Shown here piece after piece: positions 42,925 to 52,105 of a DNA stretch of 64,000 nucleotides. Numbering within the stretch: position 1 is the stretch's first letter; the number at the start of each line of letters is the position of its first letter. The DNA comes from Alphaproteobacteria bacterium HGW-Alphaproteobacteria-18 (lineage in GTDB: Bacteria; Pseudomonadota; Alphaproteobacteria; Caulobacterales; Hyphomonadaceae), in contig PHEH01000003.1 in NCBI GenBank assembly GCA_002841155.1, positions 186,001 through 250,000 of the forward strand, in the 5' to 3' direction. The position numbers and the translations under genes were made by a program. Under the pieces are notes generated by a model that was not told the origin of the DNA, ran no database searches, and was given only the letters and a program-made list of their open reading frames with translations.

Positions 42925-44454
42925 TCAGCCCGTGCGGGGCTGCGCCCGAAGCAGCGGCTTGAGAACCTTGCCGGTCGCATTTCTCGGCAACGCATCGACC
43001 CGTTCAATGAATTCCGGGATCTTCTGCTTCGCAATTCCCAGGCCCAGAAAGTGGCGGCTGATCTCATCGAGCGTCACGTCCCGCCCCTCGATGAACACCT
43101 TGACCCGCTCGCCGAGACGCTCATCTTTCACGGCAACGGCCGCCGCGTCCGTCACGCCGGGAAGGGACCGCATCGCATCCTCGACTTCGCGTGAGGAGAT
43201 ATTCTCACCCCCGCGAATAATGATGTCTTTCTTCCGGTCAGTAATATGCAGGAACCCGCTATCATCGAGGAACCCGATATCCCCTGTCCGATACCAGCCG
43301 TCCGCCGTGAAGGCGGCCGCATTCAATTCTGCATCCAGATAGCCCAGAAAAAGTTCCGGCCCGCGCGTCAGGATCTCGCCGTCGCCGCTGGTAACAGGTT
43401 GGTCCTGATCATCCACGATCAGGATCTCGGATCCGGGCATGAGACGGCCTTCTGTATCGAGCCGGGCGGCAAGAGGATCGTCAGGCTTGCCCATGGTGAC
43501 GGTCGGATGTTCGCTCGACCCGTAGGCATGCACGACACTGATCCCGTAATCCACGCAACGCTGCACGACGCTTGCCGGAACCGGCGCGGCGCCCAGGACA
43601 TAGTGTTTCAGGCTGGAAAGGTCGTGCCCCCCCGTTTCGGCGGCGTCCAGCAGGCCCGCCATATGATAGGGGGTGCCGGACGATCCGGTGATCCGGTACC
43701 GCTCGATCAGGCGCGCCGCCTCCTCGGCATTCCACTCGTCCATGGCGACAACCGGCGTCCCGAGCACCAGAAATCTGAGTAGCTGCAGAGCCCCGGCCAC
43801 GTGTCCGGGCGGCCATGGCGACAGGTTGATGTCCGTTTCAGCGTCCCCCCGCCAGTTTGCCTGAACTTCGATCTCGGAGAGAAGGGTCCTGCCGGAATGC
43901 ATGACGCCTTTGGGATCTGCCGTTGTCCCGGAGGTGAAGACGAGGAAAGAGAAAGCGTCCGCGGCAACCGCATGCGGCCCGGTAAACCGTTCCGGGGTCA
44001 GCATCGCCGGGAAAGGGATGGTCCCCTCAACGGACGCCCCCACGACCATGTGCAAAGGCCGGCCTGCAGGACCGACACAGGTGTCGACGAGTTTCTTATA
44101 GTCGACGCCGCGATAACTGTCCGGCGTCACAACAATCCGAGCCCTCGAGTGACGAAGAATGAACTGAAGTTCCTTTCCCTTGTAGAACGTCACGATGGGC
44201 ATGAAGACGGCCCCGGCATAGGCAGCGCCGACCATCAGGGCTAGCCACTCCGACCAGGGTGGAAGCATGACGCCGACAACATCGCCGGGCCTGATCCCAA
44301 GGTCGATCAGACTCTGGCCGACCATCTCCCCCTGCCGGACAATTTCAGCGAGCTGGATCGTATCGGGACGGGTTCTGGAATGGGCAACAAACAACGCCTC
44401 AGGCGACATCCTTTCGGCTGCCTTGAAGGCCTCATAAAAGCTTTGCTGGACCAC
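42925..44454 (-). CDS. Acyl-CoA synthetase (AMP-forming)
   Basis: A 509-residue ANL ligase: FTSGTTADPKGVMHS loop, HAYGSSEHPTVT, YRTGDIG, DRKKDIIIRGGENIS hinge and NATGKVLKPLL with the catalytic lysine, all intact. GTG at 44454 is the likely start, behind GGGAGGGG; a TTG at 44469 is less likely because the ribosome site would fall within the gene. It follows the GntR regulator on the same strand, 37 bases after its stop, suggesting co-transcription. Resembles cyclohexanecarboxylate/short-branched acid ligases by its general pattern, but the substrate is unproven. Confidence 0.94.
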   Translation of the reverse strand: MVQQSFYEAFKAAERMSPEALFVAHSRTRPDTIQLAEIVRQGEMVGQSLIDLGIRPGDVVGVMLPPWSEWLALMVGAAYAGAVFMPIVTFYKGKELQFILRHSRARIVVTPDSYRGVDYKKLVDTCVGPAGRPLHMVVGASVEGTIPFPAMLTPERFTGPHAVAADAFSFLVFTSGTTADPKGVMHSGRTLLSEIEVQANWRGDAETDINLSPWPPGHVAGALQLLRFLVLGTPVVAMDEWNAEEAARLIERYRITGSSGTPYHMAGLLDAAETGGHDLSSLKHYVLGAAPVPASVVQRCVDYGISVVHAYGSSEHPTVTMGKPDDPLAARLDTEGRLMPGSEILIVDDQDQPVTSGDGEILTRGPELFLGYLDAELNAAAFTADGWYRTGDIGFLDDSGFLHITDRKKDIIIRGGENISSREVEDAMRSLPGVTDAAAVAVKDERLGERVKVFIEGRDVTLDEISRHFLGLGIAKQKIPEFIERVDALPRNATGKVLKPLLRAQPRTG

Positions 44455-44491
44455 TCGCCCCTCCCGCAACTGTCAACAGGGTCTGACCCTG

Positions 44492-45289
44492 TCAGGTATT
44501 GAGCGAATCCACGATGCGCTCGCCCTCGCCGGGACCAGCCCAGCGCGCATGGGCATTCTTCAGATGCAGCCGCCAGTGGGCAACTGCCGCTTCTTCCTCT
44601 CGCGCCTCAATCAGCTTGATCAGCTTACGGTAAGATTTCATGCCACCCAGAAGTCTCTGCTTTCGCACCTCCGCGTCAATGGCATCGCGGCGCATCACGC
44701 CCTGCTTGTGGTTGATCATCAGATCATTGATGATGTGATTGACAAAGGTAAGCGTGTTGTTTCCTGTCAGCTTGACCAGAAGCAGGTGGAAGTCAGCGAC
44801 GCCGCGCGTGAAAGCTTCGAGTTTTGAGCGTTCGACCAGCGTCAGCAGATAATCAACATGCGCGTTCAGTGCCTTGACGACTTCGCTATTATTTTTCATC
44901 CGGCAGAGCGTTCGCACGACATAAGGTTCCAGCGCCATCTGAGAGGCATACAGATCGGCAATCGTCGTGCCCTGTGACTGAAGCACATAACCGGCATATC
45001 GGGAGGCGACCGCCTCCTGAGGTTTGTGAACCTGGGCGCCCGAACGCGATCCGCGCGTGACTGAAATGAGCTTCTCAGCTTCCAGGATCCGGAACGCTTC
45101 GCGCAGGGTTGGCCTGGAAACACCCAGCGTTTCCATAAGCTGCCCCTCCGGAGGCAGGGTGTCTCCTTCCGTCAGCTCGCCGCGGACAATCTGCCCCCTG
45201 ATCTGATCAGCCACCACTTCTGATGTCTTGGGCGTCCGGATACGCGGCTGAACAGCCGCGCTGTTGTCGGCGGGTTCGCGAGTCATCAT
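44492..45289 (-). CDS. GntR-family regulator, FadR/FCD subfamily
   Basis: A 265-residue GntR regulator with a winged helix in residues about 20-90 (LMETLGVSRPTLREAFRILEAE) and an FCD domain (DFHLLLVKLTGNNTL with the metal-ligand histidine). GGGGA directly precedes ATG 45289 (or 45286). It is divergent from the ligase at 45428 and upstream of the ligase at 42925, and may control both. The 139-base divergent region contains a perfect ACTATATAGT palindrome and a type B-like motif (S8). Confidence 0.93.
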   Translation of the reverse strand: MMTREPADNSAAVQPRIRTPKTSEVVADQIRGQIVRGELTEGDTLPPEGQLMETLGVSRPTLREAFRILEAEKLISVTRGSRSGAQVHKPQEAVASRYAGYVLQSQGTTIADLYASQMALEPYVVRTLCRMKNNSEVVKALNAHVDYLLTLVERSKLEAFTRGVADFHLLLVKLTGNNTLTFVNHIINDLMINHKQGVMRRDAIDAEVRKQRLLGGMKSYRKLIKLIEAREEEAAVAHWRLHLKNAHARWAGPGEGERIVDSLNT

Positions 45290-45359
45290 TCCCCTGCTCA
45301 AAATAGTCTCCGATCATGCCGCAAACAAGAATATCCCGGCTTTATAGAGATGAGATACC

Positions 45360-45369
45360 ACTATATAGT
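45360..45369. promoter_or_regulatory. Perfect palindrome in GntR/ligase divergent promoter
   Basis: ACTATATAGT is a perfect 10-bp palindrome, overlapping motif S8. It is a plausible GntR operator, although its TATATA core could also be a promoter -10 element. Confidence 0.45.
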
Positions 45370-45378
45370 AAACCTAGT
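45363..45378 (-). promoter_or_regulatory. Weak type B regulatory motif S8
   Basis: ACTAGGTTTACTATAT on the minus strand, 12/16 to consensus, 74 bases upstream of the GntR start and 50 upstream of the divergent ligase. Confidence 0.4.
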
Positions 45379-45427
45379 ATAACATCTTCAGTTGAAGGTT
45401 ACCATAATCCATTTCGGGAACACCCAC

Positions 45428-46966
45428 ATGCCCCACCCCCGCACGCACGCTGCCCTGACCCCCCGGAAGCCAGCCGTCATCCTGGCTGAAACTGGTGAAC
45501 ATATCACCTACAGTGCTCTGGAAACGGCAGCCAATCAAGGCGCCCATCTGTTCAGGCGCCTTGGGCTGCAGTCCGGTGACACGGTTGCGGTCTGGCTGCC
45601 AAACATCCTGGCATACTTTGAAATTTACTGGGCGGCGCAACGCGCCGGGCTCTACATCGCGCCGCTGTCCACCTCGCTGACGGCCGATGAAGCCGGTTAC
45701 ATTGTCGCTGACAGCGGCGCCAAAGCGTTGATTACGGGTTCGACTGTCCGCAGCGCGGCGGATCTCCTGCGCGGCCCCGTCCTGCCAGCGGGTCTTTCCG
45801 TGATCCAGGCCGATGCCGGCTGGGACGGCGTTCCCCACTGGCAGACCTGCCTCTCGGATGAGCCCGCAACCCCTATTCGCGACGAAGCGCCAGGGTTTCA
45901 CATGGTCTATTCTTCCGGCACGACCGGACGGCCAAAAGGGGTGCGCCAGCCCCTGGGGACCGGGGCCGCGACCGATCCACATCCCCTGGCCGAAAGGATG
46001 CGAACGGCATACGGCCTTGGCCCGGATTCAGTCTATCTCTCGCCCGCGCCCCTCTATCATACGGCGCCGCTCGCTTTTTCGACATCCTGCCACCGCATCG
46101 GCGCAAGTGTTGTCATGATGGAAAAGTTTGATCCATCCAAAGCGCTCGCGGCAATTGAAACCTACAAGGTCACGATCAGCCAGATGGTGCCCACGATGTT
46201 CGTGCGGATGTTGCGCCTGCCTGATGCAGAACGCCTTCAGTATGACCTCTCATCGCTCCAGACATTGATCCATGCTGCTGCGCCCTGCCCGGTCGACATA
46301 AAGCGCCAGATGATTGACTGGCTGGGACCTATCATCCTTGAGTATTACGGGGGCTCAGAAGGCAACGGAGCGACCAATATCACCTCTGAAGAATGGCTGA
46401 AGAAACCCGGCTCCGTCGGGCGTGCCAGCATGGGCATCCTGCATATCTGCGATGAGTCGGGCCGCGAACTTCCTGCCGGCGAGACAGGGATCGTCTATTT
46501 TGAAGGCGGCGCGGATTTTCAGTACCACAACGACCCGCAGAAAACACGCGACGCCCGCCATCCCCGGCATGCTGGCTGGTCTACCCTCGGTGATATCGGC
46601 TATCTGGATTCAGATGGCTATCTGTTCCTGACGGACCGGAAAAGCTTCATGATCATCTCGGGCGGCGTGAACATCTATCCTCAGGAGACGGAGAATATTC
46701 TCCTGTCCCACCCCGGTGTGATGGATGCTGCCGTGATCGGCGTGCCCCATGCTGAAATGGGCGAAGAGGTGAAAGCGGTTGTGCAGCCCGTAGACCCGGC
46801 CGCGGCCACACCTGAATTTGCCGCTGAGCTTATCGCCTGGTGCCGCGCCAAACTGTCGCCGATTAAATGCCCCCGCAGTGTCGACTTCGACATGAGCCTG
46901 CCGCGCGGCGATAATGGCAAACTCTACAAACGCGAGATCCGCGCCCGCTACTGGCCTGCGTCCTGA
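45428..46966 (+). CDS. Acyl-CoA synthetase (AMP-forming)
   Basis: A 512-residue ANL ligase with YSSGTTGRPKGV loop, EYYGGSEGNGAT, SDGYLFLTDRKSFMIISGG hinge and the catalytic lysine in GDNGKLYKR. Motifs are intact. It resembles bile-acid/long-chain-acid ligases of steroid clusters by pattern (EYYGGSEG), a tentative comparison. An ATG at 45428 is preferred over a TTG at 45392; the ribosome site is weak (GGGAA). Divergent from GntR and convergent with the NMO-family gene, with a large inverted repeat at the end. Confidence 0.94.
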   Translation: MPHPRTHAALTPRKPAVILAETGEHITYSALETAANQGAHLFRRLGLQSGDTVAVWLPNILAYFEIYWAAQRAGLYIAPLSTSLTADEAGYIVADSGAKALITGSTVRSAADLLRGPVLPAGLSVIQADAGWDGVPHWQTCLSDEPATPIRDEAPGFHMVYSSGTTGRPKGVRQPLGTGAATDPHPLAERMRTAYGLGPDSVYLSPAPLYHTAPLAFSTSCHRIGASVVMMEKFDPSKALAAIETYKVTISQMVPTMFVRMLRLPDAERLQYDLSSLQTLIHAAAPCPVDIKRQMIDWLGPIILEYYGGSEGNGATNITSEEWLKKPGSVGRASMGILHICDESGRELPAGETGIVYFEGGADFQYHNDPQKTRDARHPRHAGWSTLGDIGYLDSDGYLFLTDRKSFMIISGGVNIYPQETENILLSHPGVMDAAVIGVPHAEMGEEVKAVVQPVDPAAATPEFAAELIAWCRAKLSPIKCPRSVDFDMSLPRGDNGKLYKREIRARYWPAS

Positions 46967-46998
46967 CCGGAAATCCTGTTTACCCGGGTCCGGTCAGG
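46962..46998. terminator. Inverted repeat between convergent ligase and NMO genes
   Basis: CCTGACCGG and CCGGTCAGG form a perfect 9-bp stem around 19 bases, starting at the ligase stop codon. Position between convergent genes suggests a bidirectional transcript end; no T run. Confidence 0.5.
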
Positions 46999-47017
46999 AT
47001 GGATCGGCCCGGACATC

Positions 47018-47998
47018 TCACCGCCGCAGGCGGGCCAGTCGCTCGTCCAGAATGGCTTCTGCCTCCGACATGATACGGTCGATCAGAACTTTGCAGGACG
47101 GAATGTCGTGAATGAGTCCCTGCACCATGCTCGCCCAATAGATCCCTTTTGAGAGATCCCCGGTTTCAAGCAATTCACGTCCTGCTTTTCCGTTGACAAG
47201 TTCGGCAACATCGGAAAATCGCGCGCCGGGAGCCGCCAGCCGTTTGACGACCTCATCGGAGACAGGACTCTTTCCGACACGCGCAGTATTTTTCAGGCTG
47301 CGAAAGATCAGATTGGTGCCGCGTTCATCATTGTCGACATAGGCCTGTTTTACGTTGGGATGGATTTTCGCTTCCTCGGTCGCGCAAAAACGCGTTCCCA
47401 TATTGATCCCCTCAGCCCCCAGCGCCAGCGCCGCGACCAGGCCCCGGCCATCCCCAAATCCTCCGGAGGCAATCATGGGGATGGAGACCTGGTCGGCAGC
47501 GCATGGAATAAGGATCAGCCCTGGAATATCATCCTCACCCGGATGACCGGCGCATTCAAATCCATCGATCGAGATCGCATCAACCCCGCGCCTTTCCGCC
47601 GAGACAGCATGGCGCACGGAGGTACACTTGTGCAGAATGCGGATACCGTGTGGCTTCAGCATTTCCCAGATTTCCTGGACGGCCGGCGTGCCAGCGGTCT
47701 CGACGACCCTGACCCCGCCATCGATGATCGCCTGGGCATACGCCTTATAGTCCGGGGAGTTGACAGTCGGGAAAACGGTCAGGTTGACCCCGAATGGCTT
47801 TGCCGTCATCGACCGGCAGCGGTCAATCTCGAGCCGTAACGCTTCTGGTGACGGCTGGGTGAGAGCGGTGAGAATTCCCAGTCCGCCGGCATTGGATACG
47901 GCAGCGGCGAGCTCTGCCACACCGACACTCTGCATGCCGCCCTGAACAATCGGATGCTCGATTTCGAGCATCTCTGTAATGCGGGTTCTGATACTCAT
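47018..47998 (-). CDS. Nitronate monooxygenase-family flavoprotein (NPD/IpdC type)
   Basis: A 326-residue FMN TIM-barrel of the 2-nitropropane-dioxygenase family: HPIVQGGMQSVG front, GFECAGHPGEDDI with a catalytic histidine, and phosphate site IASGGFGDGRGLVAALALG and MGTRFCATEE. In actinobacterial cholesterol catabolism a member, IpdC, reduces a CoA-thioester enone; that, rather than nitronate oxidation, suits a CoA-rich cluster. AGGGAAA precedes ATG 47998; the longer frame to 48070 is not supported. It is divergent from a second family member across motif S9. Confidence 0.9.
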   Translation of the reverse strand: MSIRTRITEMLEIEHPIVQGGMQSVGVAELAAAVSNAGGLGILTALTQPSPEALRLEIDRCRSMTAKPFGVNLTVFPTVNSPDYKAYAQAIIDGGVRVVETAGTPAVQEIWEMLKPHGIRILHKCTSVRHAVSAERRGVDAISIDGFECAGHPGEDDIPGLILIPCAADQVSIPMIASGGFGDGRGLVAALALGAEGINMGTRFCATEEAKIHPNVKQAYVDNDERGTNLIFRSLKNTARVGKSPVSDEVVKRLAAPGARFSDVAELVNGKAGRELLETGDLSKGIYWASMVQGLIHDIPSCKVLIDRIMSEAEAILDERLARLRR

Positions 47999-48029
47999 CC
48001 GGCGCTTTCCCTGACTGCGTTCTTGTATT

Positions 48030-48045
48030 ACTAGGTTATATATAT
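48030..48045 (+). promoter_or_regulatory. Type B regulatory motif S9
   Basis: ACTAGGTTATATATAT (15/16) in the short 65-base divergent promoter of the two NMO-family genes, 19 bases before the plus-strand start. Confidence 0.65.
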
Positions 48046-48063
48046 TTCTACGGAGTCCACGTC

Positions 48064-49011
48064 TTGTCAAACCGGATCAGGGGATTTGGCCCTCGCTTGC
48101 CGCTGATGGCCGCGCCGATGTCGATCGCCTCAACTGTGGCCCTTGTCAGCGCGTGCTCCCGGGCAGGCATAACGGGCTGTTTTCCAACCCACAATGCCGC
48201 GCGCGATGGCGGGCTTGCCAACTGGCTTTCCCGCATTCAGGCCGATCAAAAGGCCTTTGCAGATCAGGGCGGATGCCCGGCTCCGTTTGCCGTCAATATC
48301 AATGTCTCGCGGCTTAAGCCGCAACACGTGCTGGATCAGGAAATCGCCGACTGCAGGGCCGCCGGGATAAGCATCATCACCTCAAATGCAGGTAATCCTG
48401 CGGAGCTCGTCAAACGCGTCCACGACTGGGGCGGTGTTGTCATTCATGACGCAACGACCGTCGAGCAGGCCGAGAAAGCGGCCGCGGCGGGCGTCGACGG
48501 CCTCATGCTCGTCTGCGCCGGGGCGGGCGGGCTTGGCGGGCTCCTCTCACCCTTCGCTTTCGTCCCTAAGGTCCGCAGTTTCTTCGGCGGGATCATCCAG
48601 CTGGCAGGCGGCGTTGCCGACGGCGCCGGTATCGCGGCGGCAGAAATACTTGGCGCCGATATGGTCTGCATGGGCACGCGCTTCATTGCGACCGAAGAGT
48701 CTGGCGTAGCGGCGGGCCACAAGCAGATGCTCGCACACGCCCGCATGAGCGACATTCTCTGGACCGAGAACATTGTTGGCATCGGCGCAAGCTTCCTCAA
48801 GCCCTCGCTTGCCGAGCATGGCCTCGATCCGGACCACCTGCCCGCACTCGACGAAAAAGGACGTCCATCGCTTCCGGAAGGTCTGAGGCCCTGGACCATG
48901 CTCTGGTCAGGCGGTCAGAGCGCTGCCTTGATCGCGGATGTTCCGTCAGTAGCCGATCTCGTATCGCGGCTGCAGGAGGAATACAGGCTCGCCCGCAGGC
49001 AGGCCGACTGA
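48064..49011 (+). CDS. Nitronate monooxygenase-family flavoprotein
   Basis: A 315-residue member of the same FMN-barrel family: LMAAPMSIASTVALVSACSRAG, internal FAVNINVSR, GVDGLMLVCAGAGG and MGTRFIATEESG near the phosphate site. The equivalent histidine region reads VCAGAGGLGG, lacking the histidine seen in its divergent neighbour, so catalysis should differ. The start is TTG at 48064, behind CGGAG; an ATG at 48106 would remove the conserved first strand. Convergent with the acyl-CoA dehydrogenase gene at 49047. Confidence 0.86.
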   Translation: MSNRIRGFGPRLPLMAAPMSIASTVALVSACSRAGITGCFPTHNAARDGGLANWLSRIQADQKAFADQGGCPAPFAVNINVSRLKPQHVLDQEIADCRAAGISIITSNAGNPAELVKRVHDWGGVVIHDATTVEQAEKAAAAGVDGLMLVCAGAGGLGGLLSPFAFVPKVRSFFGGIIQLAGGVADGAGIAAAEILGADMVCMGTRFIATEESGVAAGHKQMLAHARMSDILWTENIVGIGASFLKPSLAEHGLDPDHLPALDEKGRPSLPEGLRPWTMLWSGGQSAALIADVPSVADLVSRLQEEYRLARRQAD

Positions 49012-49046
49012 TCAGCGCACGTACCTGCCAGACAAGCCACCTGCGA

Positions 49047-50117
49047 TCACCAGCTTGCCATGCCGGCGGCGCGGCTCCGGTGAACGGATGGGCTACCGAG
49101 ATAGGCCTTGTCGAACACGGACCGGCGGAACCAGATGTTCAGACCGTACTCCCACGTGTAGCCAATGCCGCCATGGGCGGCGATGGCGTCGCGGGCCACT
49201 TCGGCAAACCGGTCGCAGATATGGGCCTTAGCCATGGCCGCTGCCCTTGAGGCATCCGGCAGGTCCCTGTCCCAGGCATAGGCAGCATACCAGAGCAGCG
49301 CGCGCGCCGGCTCAACGTTCATGGCCATGTTTGCGAGCTGGTGCTTTAAAGCCTGGAACTTGGCGATCGGCTGACCGAACTGCTGGCGCTCCTGCGCGTA
49401 AGCGACACTGAGATCGACACAGTGTTGCGCGCCGCCCAGCGCGTCGGCCGCAATCAGCACCAGCGCTGCATCAATCACGCGCTGAACAGCAAGGTCGCCG
49501 CCCTCAAACAGGATCTGGACCGGCGCATCGCGGAAAGTCACACTGGCACATTTCCTTGTCCTGTCGGTTGACCGGACCGGCGCCACGGCCACGCCTTCGC
49601 CGGCCTCAACAAGCGCCAGTCCGCCGCCCTTGAGGCCCACGAGGAAGAGGCCGGCGCTGCTGGCAGAGGCAACAAACCTGACCTGTCCCGTGGCACGTCC
49701 GGCCTCGTGCAAAACGTCCCAGCTTTCAGCCAGGCCGTTTCCGCCGAAGGCCAGCCCGGCGACCACCGAACCGCAGGCGACATTCTGCAGGAAAGCTTCG
49801 CGCGCTGCCGTGTTGGCCGTCTGCGACAGCGCGTAGGCAGCCAGCATCTGTCCCATCATCGGGCCTGGCGCAGCACTGCGGCCGAGGGCCTCGGCGCAGA
49901 GCGCCGCTTCAAATAGTCCGAGCCCGCTCCCGCCTGCCTCCTCACTCAGCATCATGCCGGCAAGCCCAAGTTCCATCAGCGCGCGCCAGCTATCGGGCTC
50001 GAGATCAGCGTCCGCATCCAGATAGGCCATCAGTTTGTCGCGGGGCAGCGCATCCTGTACCGCGCCGAAGACGGCATCCTGAATGGCTGTTTGATCGCTA
50101 TCGGGATGAAATCTCAT
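49047..50117 (-). CDS. Acyl-CoA dehydrogenase, subunit of likely heteromeric pair
   Basis: A 356-residue acyl-CoA dehydrogenase, shorter than average, with degenerate middle-domain motifs and GGIGYTWEYGLNIWFRR (glutamate) but no IYGGSNE-type tail. Its start overlaps the stop of the next dehydrogenase gene (50114-50117) as ATGA. Such adjacent short/long pairs form alpha2beta2 enzymes in steroid side-chain oxidation (ChsE-type), where FAD sites are shared. It ends the operon that starts with the ligase at 54936. Confidence 0.9.
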   Translation of the reverse strand: MRFHPDSDQTAIQDAVFGAVQDALPRDKLMAYLDADADLEPDSWRALMELGLAGMMLSEEAGGSGLGLFEAALCAEALGRSAAPGPMMGQMLAAYALSQTANTAAREAFLQNVACGSVVAGLAFGGNGLAESWDVLHEAGRATGQVRFVASASSAGLFLVGLKGGGLALVEAGEGVAVAPVRSTDRTRKCASVTFRDAPVQILFEGGDLAVQRVIDAALVLIAADALGGAQHCVDLSVAYAQERQQFGQPIAKFQALKHQLANMAMNVEPARALLWYAAYAWDRDLPDASRAAAMAKAHICDRFAEVARDAIAAHGGIGYTWEYGLNIWFRRSVFDKAYLGSPSVHRSRAAGMASW

Positions 50118-51310
50118 TTGCTGTGCTCCGCCGGAAAGTCACGCGGCAGCCCCAGGCCTCGCTCGGCAATGATGTTGCGCTGGATGTTGGTGGTGCCGCC
50201 CGCAATGGAGTTGCCGAGTGAGCCCATGATCTGATCGAGCCATTTTTCAGGCCCGCGGCCTTTCGAGCCGGCAGATTCCGGCTCCAGCAAGGCGTCCTCA
50301 CCGATGATCTCCTGTGCCGCGCGCGCGATGTCATGGCCGATTTCCGTCAGCACGAGCTTCATCATCAGGCTGACCGGTCCTGGCGCCTCATCGGCAATGG
50401 CATGCGACATGATCCGGTAACTGGAATAGCGGTGCGCCATGACCCAGCATTCGATGCGGGCCAGCATGTCGCGAATCAGCGGGTCTTCGATCGCCGGGCG
50501 GCCGTTGCGCTGGGCTTCCTTGGCGACCTCGACAAGTTTTTCGAACTGGTTGCCGAGGACGGCCGCCGAGCCGATGCTGGCACGCTCATGCTTCAGCGTG
50601 GTGCGCGAGACGTTCCACCCCTCGCCCCGGTTCCCGACGATCCACTCGGCTGGTGTTTCGGCATTGTCGAAGAAGAATTCATAGAACCCGCTCTCACCCG
50701 TCATCTGGCGGATGGGCCTGCGGGTGATGCCGGGCTGGTTCAGGTCGATCAGCAGGTAGGAAATGCCGTCATGCTTGCCGGCGTCGGGCTCGGTTCGCAC
50801 CAGCGCAAACATGTGTGTGGCCTGGCCACCCTGGCTGGTCCAGATCTTCTGGCCATTGATGATCCACTTGTCGCCGACCAGGTCTCCCCGCGTGCGCACC
50901 GAGGCAAGGTCTGATCCTGTTCCGGGTTCTGAATAGCCCTGGCCCCAGATATAGTCTCCGGCCATCGTTGGCCGGATGAAGAGATCCTTCTGCAGGGCGC
51001 TGCCCCGCTCAAGGAGTGTCGGCACGAGCATGTTCATGCCATTGCCGGCAACTTCCATCGGCGCGCGCGCGCGCGCAAACTCTTCCCGGATCACCTGGGC
51101 GCGGATCACGTCGGCCGGCTGCTCCGACCCGCCATAGGCTTTGGGGATCGAGCGATAGAGATATCCGGCCTCGGTCGCCTGCAGCCGGAATGAGGCGATG
51201 AATGCCTTCATACCCGCCCTGTCTACATCCTTCGGGGTCCACGCCGTCTTCAGAAACGCGCGGACGTGCTTGCGGAAGGCCTCCGCCTCCGGACCATAGC
51301 TCAGATCCAT
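50114..51310 (-). CDS. Acyl-CoA dehydrogenase, subunit of likely heteromeric pair
   Basis: A 398-residue acyl-CoA dehydrogenase with QGYSEPGTGSDLASVRT (substrate/flavin site), an ITRRPIRQMTGESGFYEFFFD segment and a C-terminal GTTNIQRNIIAERGLG. It is paired by overlap with the 356-residue gene and follows the hydratase gene after three bases. AGAGG abuts its ATG at 51310. Together the two likely dehydrogenate a cyclic or side-chain acyl-CoA. Confidence 0.93.
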   Translation of the reverse strand: MDLSYGPEAEAFRKHVRAFLKTAWTPKDVDRAGMKAFIASFRLQATEAGYLYRSIPKAYGGSEQPADVIRAQVIREEFARARAPMEVAGNGMNMLVPTLLERGSALQKDLFIRPTMAGDYIWGQGYSEPGTGSDLASVRTRGDLVGDKWIINGQKIWTSQGGQATHMFALVRTEPDAGKHDGISYLLIDLNQPGITRRPIRQMTGESGFYEFFFDNAETPAEWIVGNRGEGWNVSRTTLKHERASIGSAAVLGNQFEKLVEVAKEAQRNGRPAIEDPLIRDMLARIECWVMAHRYSSYRIMSHAIADEAPGPVSLMMKLVLTEIGHDIARAAQEIIGEDALLEPESAGSKGRGPEKWLDQIMGSLGNSIAGGTTNIQRNIIAERGLGLPRDFPAEHSK

Positions 51311-51313
51311 CCT

Positions 51314-52105
51314 CTATTTCCCGTCATTCTTCTTCTGGAGCGCCGCATGAATGCGGCCGGCGGCCTGGGTGGACAGGCCCATATAGAGACTTTCCTGGTC
51401 GAGATGCTGCTCGAACACGCCGTCCTCGGCATTGTTGAGGTTGGCCTTCATGTAGCGCCAGCCCATGCGCGGTCCGGCGGCGAGCCGGCGGGCCACCTTC
51501 AGCGTCTCCTCGCGAAGCACCTCGTCTGCAAATATGCGGGTATACAGACCGAATTGCAGCGCTGACTGGGCATCATACTTCTCCCCGAGGAAGAAGAGTT
51601 CCCGGGCTTTCCCGCTGCCGAGAATCTTGGGCCAGAACCAGGTCGAGCCGAAATCACCGCTGCCTCCGATCCTGTCGAAGGCTGAGAGGAAGGTTGCGGA
51701 CGTTGCGGCAAATCGCAGGTCGCAGGCGCCGGCGATCCCGATACCGGCCCCGGCGACCGGGCCATTGATCATGGCGATCGTGGGTTTGCCCATTTCGTGA
51801 AGCAGGCGGGCCGTTTCCATATGGGCGCGAAGCCGCAGATGCCCCTGCTCCGTCGGCCCGCCTGTCTCAGGCGTTGCCTCGGCCGGCGCCCGGCTTCCCT
51901 TGATGTCTCCGCCGGCGCAGAACCCCCGGCCGGCGCCGGTGACCACGACGCAGCCGATCGCGGCGTCCCGCGCTGCGTCCGCAACCGCGTCTGCCAGCGG
52001 CGCCATGATCGAATCATTCAGCGCGTTCAGCCGGTCTGGGCGGTTCAGCGTAATGATCCGGACGCCATCGGTATCCTCAAGGAGGACAGTGGCTTCCTCG
52101 CTCAT
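51314..52105 (-). CDS. Enoyl-CoA hydratase/isomerase (crotonase family)
   Basis: A 263-residue crotonase: LNRPDRLNALND at the front, the oxyanion-hole segment GRGFCAGGDIKG, then GPVAGAGIGIAGACDLRFA. Where classical hydratases have acidic catalytic residues it reads GGSGDFGSTW, so isomerase, hydrolase or retro-Claisen activities are possible. Its ATG overlaps the MaoC stop (52102-52105) as ATGA; it is third in the five-gene operon. Confidence 0.92.
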   Translation of the reverse strand: MSEEATVLLEDTDGVRIITLNRPDRLNALNDSIMAPLADAVADAARDAAIGCVVVTGAGRGFCAGGDIKGSRAPAEATPETGGPTEQGHLRLRAHMETARLLHEMGKPTIAMINGPVAGAGIGIAGACDLRFAATSATFLSAFDRIGGSGDFGSTWFWPKILGSGKARELFFLGEKYDAQSALQFGLYTRIFADEVLREETLKVARRLAAGPRMGWRYMKANLNNAEDGVFEQHLDQESLYMGLSTQAAGRIHAALQKKNDGK

